From Lentibacillus salicampi (GTDB lineage Bacteria > Bacillota > Bacilli > Bacillales > Amphibacillaceae), in NCBI RefSeq assembly GCF_004565465.1, contig NZ_SRHY01000007.1, positions 1 to 64,000 on the forward strand: a stretch of DNA of 64,000 nucleotides. Reading direction: 5' to 3'. A program made the translations under genes and the position numbers. Shown here one piece after another: positions 57,721-64,000 of the stretch (its first letter is position 1; every line of letters begins with the position of its first letter). Under the pieces are notes generated by a model that worked only from the letters and a program-made list of their open reading frames with translations, had not been told where the DNA came from and did no database searches.

Positions 57721-59144
57721 TTCTTATCCGGAAACATCAGACTGAACAGAATCCCGAAGAATGCTGCGATAAAGAATGTTGAGAATTTGGATGTAATGAT
57801 GCTGTCAAGCGGTGTGCTGATCCATAATACGGTAAAGACAAAACCGGATAGGATGGTTGCAATCACCCCTGTACTTGAATAACGTTTCCAGAAAAATGTC
57901 ATCAGGATGGCCGGTGACAATGTACCACCTACCCCGGCCCATGCCCAGCTGACAATCAGATAGACCAGTGATTCCGACGTCAGGGCGATGACCATGCCGA
58001 TCACACCCGATACGAGAATTGTGATTCGGGATACGAGTAAAAGTTGGCTGTCTGTCAGCCGCATGCCGAGAGCTTTATGGATGATGTCCTCACTGACAGC
58101 GCTGGTGAGAACCATTAATTGTGAATTGGCTGTCGTAATGATTGCGGCCAAAATGCCGGCTAGTAACAAGCCTGCTATCCATGGTGGCATCAGGTCAAGG
58201 ATCATTTGCGGCAGAATGGTTTCCACATCCACAAATGTACCCTGGCTGTACATGGCGATTGCGGCAAGCCCGATCAGAAAAGCTCCGATATAAGCCAAAA
58301 CCGTCCAGCTGATCGCAACATTTCTTGCCTGTTTGGCTTCTGTTTCGTTTTTCAATGCCATAAATCGCGCGGTTAGTTGCGGCTGACCGCCCAAATAACC
58401 GAAGAACCAAGAGAAATTGTTGAAGAACAATATCCCAAGCGCAAACCCGGTCGTCCCCCCAAACCAGGAATTAAACGAATCACCTGCAGACACGAGCGAT
58501 TGGCTGATGGACAGGTCATTCGTAAAGACATATATAAGTGCGATAACCGGCAACACGCATAACGTGATCAGCATCATGATACTTTGCAGCATATCGGTCC
58601 AGACAACGGAGATGAACCCGCCGAAAAAAGCGATGCCCAAGACGACAACAGTTGCCAGTACGATGCCGACTGTCTCATTCATGTTGAAAGATGTGATGAA
58701 TAGTTTACCGGCGCCTGCCAATTGTGCTCCGACATAGAACATGAAGAATCCGGCAATCAGAATACTGGCCACCCAGCGTATTAGATTGGCCTTTTCCCGG
58801 TAGTTGACTGCCAGATAGTCCGGCAATGTGAGCACACCATGTTTATCCGTTTCGTTCATAAACTTTTTTGCTAGAAATATCCATGAAAAAATAATCCCAA
58901 AAGCAATACCGATAGCGACCCAGATCCCGGATAATCCGGTCGTGAACACAAATCCGGTGAAGCCGAGGAGCAGCCATGCCGATTCTCCTGTAGCACGTTC
59001 TGAGAATGCCAACGCCCATCCCGGCAACTTTTTGCCGCCCAGTAGAAATATAGAATGGCTCATCTTTGTCCGGCTTGTGTAGTAACCAACCCCGATCATA
59101 ACAATAAAATATACAATAAATTCAATGAGAATAATGTTATTCAT
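57699..59144 (-). CDS. putP: Sodium:solute symporter (PutP-like, probable sodium/proline symporter)
   Basis: 481 aa with about 13 membrane segments, SSS family. The motif SWFFGYLGGQPQLTARFMA (about 245-263) is typical of PutP/OpuE. Proline import would suit osmoprotection in a halophile or use as nutrient. The residues around the first sodium site (ATGESAWLLLGFTG) differ from classical PutP (SDMSGWLLMG), so the substrate is not certain. TAGGAGG precedes the ATG. It runs toward yhgE and shares a terminator. Confidence 0.8.
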   Translation of the reverse strand: MNNIILIEFIVYFIVMIGVGYYTSRTKMSHSIFLLGGKKLPGWALAFSERATGESAWLLLGFTGFVFTTGLSGIWVAIGIAFGIIFSWIFLAKKFMNETDKHGVLTLPDYLAVNYREKANLIRWVASILIAGFFMFYVGAQLAGAGKLFITSFNMNETVGIVLATVVVLGIAFFGGFISVVWTDMLQSIMMLITLCVLPVIALIYVFTNDLSISQSLVSAGDSFNSWFGGTTGFALGILFFNNFSWFFGYLGGQPQLTARFMALKNETEAKQARNVAISWTVLAYIGAFLIGLAAIAMYSQGTFVDVETILPQMILDLMPPWIAGLLLAGILAAIITTANSQLMVLTSAVSEDIIHKALGMRLTDSQLLLVSRITILVSGVIGMVIALTSESLVYLIVSWAWAGVGGTLSPAILMTFFWKRYSSTGVIATILSGFVFTVLWISTPLDSIITSKFSTFFIAAFFGILFSLMFPDKKNKKTAV

Positions 59145-59332
59145 ATGCCGCCTCCTATTTTGCTTAATGTCTAAAACAAGCTAAACTCAGGAAGCGGTTT
59201 CATTATGGCGGAACAAAAATCATCATCATGACACCCCCTCATACCATGTGTATGAGCAGGTATTAGGTGAACATGCACTGTTTTTTCTGATGTGCCGGTC
59301 ACTTTCCGGATTTTATCAAATAACGTCGGAAG
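59145..59332. other. Gap between putP and menA
   Basis: About 190 bases containing a small hairpin CTCATAC/GTATGAG (59239-59257), with no gene. It holds the putP promoter and the menA 3' end on the - strand. Confidence 0.4.
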
Positions 59333-60238
59333 CTACAGCCATATCCCTAATGCAAACAGTAAACCAAACGCCCAATGATGCCATGCTGCCCATTTCATGC
59401 CGCTTAGTTCATCAGCCCTTGGTGAGCCTTTTCGGAATGACCAGCGCAAACGGATGGCTGCAGGCAATGCCAGTAAAACAATACCCGAGGAGGAAGGGAC
59501 GGTATCTGCCATAATTAGTACGAGAACTGTCAGATAGGGCAGAGTCAGTAAAATGTTCAGCAAATGGATGGCATATTTGCGTCCCAGCAGTGTCGCCAGC
59601 GTGTTACGGAATGTGTGATCCTTTTTGATGTCCCTGATGTTGTTGGTTAGAATCATGGATGCAATTACAAAGGCAAACGGCAGCGAAACGGCTGTAATTG
59701 TCAGATCCAGTGAATATCCTTGAACAACGTAACTTAATATCGTAACGACCGGCCCAAGAAATGTGAAGGCGACTGTTTCACCCAGACCGACGCCGCATAA
59801 TGGATGTGGTCCGGCAGAGTATAGGTAGCCAAAAATAATACTAGCAACTCCCACAGGTATAATCCAGAAGGTACTTTGCATAGCCAGCCAAATTCCAAGG
59901 AGGACAGCAAATCCGAGCATGGTCACCGCGATATATGGCACGATATGGTGAGCGGGTCCGTGCGCTTCGGAAACATCGGCGGTCCATTTATCATGGTCCT
60001 GACCATACCGGAAATCGTAAAAATCATTAAACAGATTTGTTGCGGACTGAACCAACAGTGAAGCAGCAAGCATGACGACAAATATGTTAATCCTGAAACT
60101 GCCTTGAATCACAGCCAAGCCTGTGCCGGACAATATCGGTGTGATGGACCCGGTCAGTGTTATCGGACGAAACAGCTGAAGGGATGATGCCCGATAATAG
60201 TAGACGTTTTTCTTATTATGAACTGCCAACTGTAACAT
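59333..60238 (-). CDS. menA: 1,4-dihydroxy-2-naphthoate polyprenyltransferase MenA-like (UbiA family)
   Basis: 301 aa, about eight membrane segments. The first Asp-rich motif NLFNDFYDFRYGQD (about 68-81) and the second NNIRDIKKD bind the Mg-prenyl diphosphate. MenA attaches the isoprenoid tail to DHNA in menaquinone synthesis; GlpD needs that quinone. AAGGGG precedes the ATG. The small membrane protein gene lies 18 bases upstream in the same unit. Confidence 0.85.
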   Translation of the reverse strand: MLQLAVHNKKNVYYYRASSLQLFRPITLTGSITPILSGTGLAVIQGSFRINIFVVMLAASLLVQSATNLFNDFYDFRYGQDHDKWTADVSEAHGPAHHIVPYIAVTMLGFAVLLGIWLAMQSTFWIIPVGVASIIFGYLYSAGPHPLCGVGLGETVAFTFLGPVVTILSYVVQGYSLDLTITAVSLPFAFVIASMILTNNIRDIKKDHTFRNTLATLLGRKYAIHLLNILLTLPYLTVLVLIMADTVPSSSGIVLLALPAAIRLRWSFRKGSPRADELSGMKWAAWHHWAFGLLFALGIWL

Positions 60239-60256
60239 GTCATCCAGCCCCTTAAG

Positions 60257-60754
60257 TTATAGTGAAATCATCAATATAATCAGCGCTATAAAACCAATTG
60301 CTTCAACGGATTCGAGCAGTGCAACTTTTACCAGACTTTTTAACAATGGCTTTTTATCACCGGCATCCGCTTGCATCCATAGATCAATTTTCGAAAACGT
60401 GCTGATCGATTGCTGATACCCGACAAAGATCCCCCAAAGCAGTGTCACGGTCCCGATGATGAAAGCTGCAAGCCAAATATTGCCGTATCGGCTATCCCAT
60501 AAGTCAGACCATTGGCTGAGCGGGCCAAATATAGTTCCCAGCATGACACCAGTGATGATGACGCCGGCGCCGGTTCCTGTTAAAAACTTGTGTGACCATT
60601 GCATCAGTGTGAGCAATACGTGGCGTTGCTGTACGAAGGTCATCTTTCGAATGGCAGGATAAACGCCCCAGCCGATAAACAGAATACCGCCAACCCACAT
60701 GATGGCAAGCAACATGTGCACGAACAAAAGGGTTTGGCGTAGCTCCCATGGCAT
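60257..60754 (-). CDS. Four-helix membrane protein, CopD-like
   Basis: 165 aa with four membrane segments (about 8-30, 48-70, 90-112, 140-163). A conserved-looking FVHMLLAIMWVGGILF start with a histidine in helix 1 and a second histidine in QWSHKF resembles CopD/DUF2269-type proteins that may bind heme or copper. Specific function unknown. It sits directly before menA, so a link with respiratory quinone use is possible but only inferred. Ribosome-binding site weak (GGTGAT). Confidence 0.65.
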   Translation of the reverse strand: MPWELRQTLLFVHMLLAIMWVGGILFIGWGVYPAIRKMTFVQQRHVLLTLMQWSHKFLTGTGAGVIITGVMLGTIFGPLSQWSDLWDSRYGNIWLAAFIIGTVTLLWGIFVGYQQSISTFSKIDLWMQADAGDKKPLLKSLVKVALLESVEAIGFIALIILMISL

Positions 60755-60917
60755 AATTGATCACCAGCTTTGCTTCATTTGCCTCTATTGTATATCCGCA
60801 TTGTGAGATCAGATGTGACATATATCACAAAATGAAGGAGCCATTTAACGGTTCAACGTGAGTTTTTGTCGATTTTGTGGCAAAATAGAATCAGCGGGGT
60901 TAAAGGGGGAGTTCTCG

Positions 60918-62192
60918 ATGCGGCCAGCAATTATCCAGGAACAGACATTACAGCTTAAAATGAACCAGTCGCTGATTCAGGCCATTCAGCTGCTACAATT
61001 TTCCGGGATGGAAATCATTGAGTATATCCGGGAACTTTCCAAAGAAAACCCTTTAATTGAAGAAGTAGATGTTGACTATGAAATAAGTCATTTTAAGCAA
61101 GCGAATCCAAGTGAGGTATCGATTGGGGAAATTAATCAAGCTGAGCTGACCATGTATGACGAGCTCAAGAATCAGCTTTATTCCATCAATGTACCAGACG
61201 ATTTAAGGGAAACCGTTTTATTCGGAATCAATTCACTAAATGAAGATGGATACCTGGATATCAAAATGGCGGATTGGGCAGCGCACTGTGGGCAAACGCT
61301 TGACCGGGCGGAAGAAGCCCTGCGACTGATCCAGATGCTGGAGCCTAAAGGGGTCGGAGCAAGGAGTCTTCAGGAATGTATCTTGCTGCAACTGCCGGAT
61401 TCCGGGCCGTTTTTGGAGGAGCTGTTAATTGATCATTTGGATTGGGTTGCCGAAGAAAACATGACTGCGATCAGTACTCATTTTCAATCGACTGAAGAAG
61501 AGGCCACTGGTATCATTCAACAAATTCAATCCTGCCATCCGAAACCAGGTCAGCTTTTATCCGCACCGAAGACCGAGTATATTATTCCAGAAGCCTATAT
61601 TTATGAGGAAGGCGGCAACTGGAACATTTCTTTTTATAAATGGCATTCGCCGACAATCGAAATCAACGAATCATACAAGCATCTCAAAGTGGATGACAAA
61701 CAGACGGCTGATTTTTTAAAAGAAAAATTCAACCAGGTCAATTGGCTGAAACAGGCGATTCAGTTTCGGGGCAACACACTGGAAAAGGTGATCGGAACAA
61801 TGGTGGAAAGGCAGCGGACGTATTTTGAACATGGTGCGTTTATGCTTCAGCCATTAACGTTAAAGGAAATCGCTGCAGATCTGGATATGCATATTTCCAC
61901 CGTCAGCAGGGCCATTACGAATAAATATGTACAGACGAAACAAGGGATTATTCCCCTGAAATTTTTTCTGCAGTCTGGTGTGAAGCAGAAAGATGGCCAG
62001 CAAACAGCTTCTTTTGTCATTAAGCAGTTACTAGCCGAGCTGATTACAAACGAAGATAAACAAAAGCCTTTGTCAGATCAAGGCCTCAAAAACCGGCTGC
62101 ATGAGGAATTTGGCATTACCGCTGCACGCCGGACTGTGATGAAATACCGTGAACAGCTGGGAATTCCTGCGTCAACGAAACGAAAAAAATAA
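60918..62192 (+). CDS. sigL: RNA polymerase sigma-54 factor SigL (RpoN)
   Basis: 424 aa. The N-terminal activator region is Gln/Leu-rich (QTLQLKMNQSLIQAIQLLQF), followed by the core-binding domain, a helix-turn-helix (LKEIAADLDMHISTVSRAI) and the RpoN box ARRTVMKYREQLGIP. It needs an enhancer-binding ATPase and reads -24/-12 promoters, often of amino-acid and acetoin catabolism genes. ATG 60918 with AAGGGGGA is preferred to 60858. Position before cggR is conserved in relatives. Confidence 0.95.
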   Translation: MRPAIIQEQTLQLKMNQSLIQAIQLLQFSGMEIIEYIRELSKENPLIEEVDVDYEISHFKQANPSEVSIGEINQAELTMYDELKNQLYSINVPDDLRETVLFGINSLNEDGYLDIKMADWAAHCGQTLDRAEEALRLIQMLEPKGVGARSLQECILLQLPDSGPFLEELLIDHLDWVAEENMTAISTHFQSTEEEATGIIQQIQSCHPKPGQLLSAPKTEYIIPEAYIYEEGGNWNISFYKWHSPTIEINESYKHLKVDDKQTADFLKEKFNQVNWLKQAIQFRGNTLEKVIGTMVERQRTYFEHGAFMLQPLTLKEIAADLDMHISTVSRAITNKYVQTKQGIIPLKFFLQSGVKQKDGQQTASFVIKQLLAELITNEDKQKPLSDQGLKNRLHEEFGITAARRTVMKYREQLGIPASTKRKK

Positions 62193-62208
62193 TGAGAGAG
62201 GGCTACCC

Positions 62209-62454
62209 ATGCAGCATGTTATCTTTTACACGAAAGAAAATTGTTCATTATGTGATGACGCACGTACGATGCTCGAACTATTGAATCATGATTACCCGCT
62301 TGAAATCGAGGAACGGGATATTTACACGACTGATGAATGGCTGGAAAAATATCACTTACAGATTCCTGTTGTGCAGCTAAAAAACACCACGCTAAACTGT
62401 GAACAAATTAGCTATAAGGCGCTGGAGCAGGCACTGGGCGAAATCGGGGACTAG
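62209..62454 (+). CDS. Glutaredoxin-like thiol protein
   Basis: 81 aa thioredoxin-fold protein with the active site CSLC (about residues 12-15) and a cis-proline in QIPVVQL. Such small DUF836/glutaredoxin-like proteins exchange thiols; with bacillithiol genes in the window, a link with low-molecular-weight thiols is possible. ATG 62209 has GAGAGAGGG ahead; a start at 62149 lies inside sigL. It follows sigL by 16 bases. Confidence 0.85.
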   Translation: MQHVIFYTKENCSLCDDARTMLELLNHDYPLEIEERDIYTTDEWLEKYHLQIPVVQLKNTTLNCEQISYKALEQALGEIGD

Positions 62455-62560
62455 TTTGATTGTTTGGTGGTTCATTCGAAAACATTTTATTTGTATAAAA
62501 GAATAGATATGATAAACTATAACTGTAAGAAATTCAGGGAACATATTTTTTTGCCTTTTG

Positions 62561-62596
62561 CGGGACACAATCTAACAGTCCGGGACAATTCGCGTC
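62561..62596 (+). promoter_or_regulatory. CggR operator
   Basis: CGGGAC at 62561-62566 and again at 62581-62586, each followed six bases later by a degenerate half site (TAAC and CGTC), match the known tandem operator CGGGAC-N6-TGTC. It lies 18 bases before cggR, after a candidate promoter (TTTATT ... TATGAT, 62486-62513), so CggR would block elongation or open complex. Confidence 0.85.
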
Positions 62597-62613
62597 CAAC
62601 AAGGAGTCTTTTC

Positions 62614-63648
62614 ATGCACGAATTGGTTGACATGCAGAAAAAATTATACCCGGATTTGCTGGAAGTGATGGAGGAACGGTATTTACTCCTGCAGAATATT
62701 GAGCTCCTGCAGCCAATCGGCAGACGTGCGCTGGCTGACAATACACATCTAACTGAACGGCATGTGCGGGGTGAGGTGGATGTTCTGTCAAGACAGAATC
62801 TGATTCAAATGTCAGCAAAAGGAATGCAATTGACAAAAGAGGGAAAATTAGTCATTGAGGAATTAGCAGCCTTTATGCACGAAGTAATGGGCTTGAACGT
62901 TTTAGAAAAACAATTGCAGGATACATTACATGTAGACAATATCATAATTGTGCCGGGTAATAGTGATGAACTTAATTGGGTAAAACAAGAAATGGGAAAA
63001 GCCTGCGTCTCTTTTTTGGAAAAACATCTGACGTCACGGCAAACGATCGCTGTTACTGGGGGCACAACAATGGCTGCAGTAGCTGAAATGATGAGCCCTT
63101 TTCATGATAATAGAGCGTCTCTGTTTGTTCCAGCAAGGGGTGGTATTGGTGAGAAAGAAGAAAATCAGGCCAATACCATTGCTGCTAAGATGGCGAGACA
63201 GGCAAATGGGAGTTACCGGCTTCTATATGTCCCGGATCCTTTAAGTGAGACATCCTACAAAACGATGATAAAAGAACCTGCCGTTATTGAGGTGTTAAAG
63301 CTTATCCAGGGTTCAGACATTGTTCTGCACGGAATTGGTGACGCGATCACGATGGCACGGAGGCGCAAGACTTCAGAAACAGTGATTCAAAAACTACAGG
63401 CCGAAAACGCTGTGAGTGAAGCATTTGGTTATTATTTTGACGCTGACGGTAACATCGTCCATAAAGTTAGGACGATTGGCCTTCACATGGATGACTTATC
63501 TGAACCTGGTCCAACAGTAATGACTGTGGCAGGCGGTAAATCAAAGGCACAAGCCATCACGTCATATTTCAAACAAGGCAAAAGCGACCTGTTGATTACC
63601 GATGAAGCAGCGGCAGAAGCGATTTTAAGGGATAATCCCTCCCTTTAA
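62614..63648 (+). CDS. cggR: Central glycolytic genes regulator CggR
   Basis: 344 aa SorC/DeoR-type repressor. An N-terminal winged helix (about 25-75, IGRRALADNTHLTERHVRGE) is joined to a sugar-phosphate-binding domain. Fructose-1,6-bisphosphate induces release. ATG 62614 with AAGGAG is chosen over 62464, which lies upstream of the operator. Represses itself and gapA through the site at 62561-62596. Confidence 0.95.
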   Translation: MHELVDMQKKLYPDLLEVMEERYLLLQNIELLQPIGRRALADNTHLTERHVRGEVDVLSRQNLIQMSAKGMQLTKEGKLVIEELAAFMHEVMGLNVLEKQLQDTLHVDNIIIVPGNSDELNWVKQEMGKACVSFLEKHLTSRQTIAVTGGTTMAAVAEMMSPFHDNRASLFVPARGGIGEKEENQANTIAAKMARQANGSYRLLYVPDPLSETSYKTMIKEPAVIEVLKLIQGSDIVLHGIGDAITMARRRKTSETVIQKLQAENAVSEAFGYYFDADGNIVHKVRTIGLHMDDLSEPGPTVMTVAGGKSKAQAITSYFKQGKSDLLITDEAAAEAILRDNPSL

Positions 63649-63650
63649 AA
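63623..63650 (+). promoter_or_regulatory. Stem-loop between cggR and gapA
   Basis: TTTTAAGGGA and TCCCTTTAAAA form a stem with one bulge that includes the cggR stop codon. In B. subtilis mRNA cleavage near this point and such a hairpin stabilise the gapA part. Confidence 0.65.
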
Positions 63651-63687
63651 TAAATACATGACGAATCATCAATAGGAGGAATTATAA

Positions 63688-64000
<313 letters not shown>

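Overview
The window looks like a chromosomal core segment of a spore-forming, motile, probably moderately halophilic Bacillaceae (Virgibacillus/Lentibacillus/Oceanobacillus-like). This is inferred from gene order that closely follows Bacillus subtilis (comF-flagellar-hpf-secA-prfB-cccB-ftsEX-ctpB-minJ; uvrBA; yvlCD-hprK-lgt-yvoD-ppaX-yvoF; yvcD-trxB-yvcIJKL-crh; clpP; sigL; cggR-gapA), from acidic proteins, bacillithiol genes (yojF-bshB2), Crh/HprK, and CtsR-, LexA-, SigD- and CggR-type sites. No phage, transposase, rRNA or CRISPR was seen. There is one tRNA (Arg, anticodon CCG).

Layout: 0.5-3.5 kb degV, comFA, comFC; 3.5-9.7 kb late flagellar genes (yvyF, flgM, flgN, flgK, flgL, yviE, fliW, csrA, a broken flaG, fliS, fliT); 10-15.9 kb hpf, a small Spo0A-box-linked ORF, secA, prfB with its programmed frameshift, and a lipoprotein cytochrome c; 16.3-22.4 kb ftsE, ftsX, an EnvC-like M23 peptidase, ctpB and minJ; 22.5-25.2 kb a ykoP/ykoQ/ykoN-like trio; 25.4-30.4 kb uvrB-uvrA behind a LexA-like box; 30.4-36.7 kb the first 21-bp repeat array, yojF-bshB2, yvlC-yvlD, hprK-lgt-yvoD-ppaX-yvoF; 36.8-46.8 kb pncB and a glycerol block (glpP, a formaldehyde dehydrogenase-like ADH, glpF, glpK, dhaK-dhaL-dhaM, glpD) with cre sites and two GlpP-type leaders; 46.8-47.4 kb a second 21-bp repeat array; 47.5-54.2 kb yvcD, trxB, yvcI, rapZ, yvcK, whiA, crh and convergent clpP; 54.6-60.8 kb tRNA-Arg, a YhgE/Pip protein, a sodium:solute symporter, menA and a small membrane protein; 60.9-64 kb sigL, a glutaredoxin-like protein, cggR and the start of gapA.

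Together the genes cover carbon catabolite control (hprK, crh, cre sites, glpP, cggR, yvcK), cell division and envelope growth (ftsEX with its peptidase, minJ, whiA, rapZ, lgt), protein export and translation (secA, prfB, hpf), DNA repair, and motility. The most unusual items are the two related 21-bp tandem-repeat arrays that each follow a terminator, the missing hag and fliD next to a frameshifted flaG relic and an intact SigD promoter, three Spo0A boxes before a small unknown gene, and a structured RNA-like element before the ykoP-like gene.
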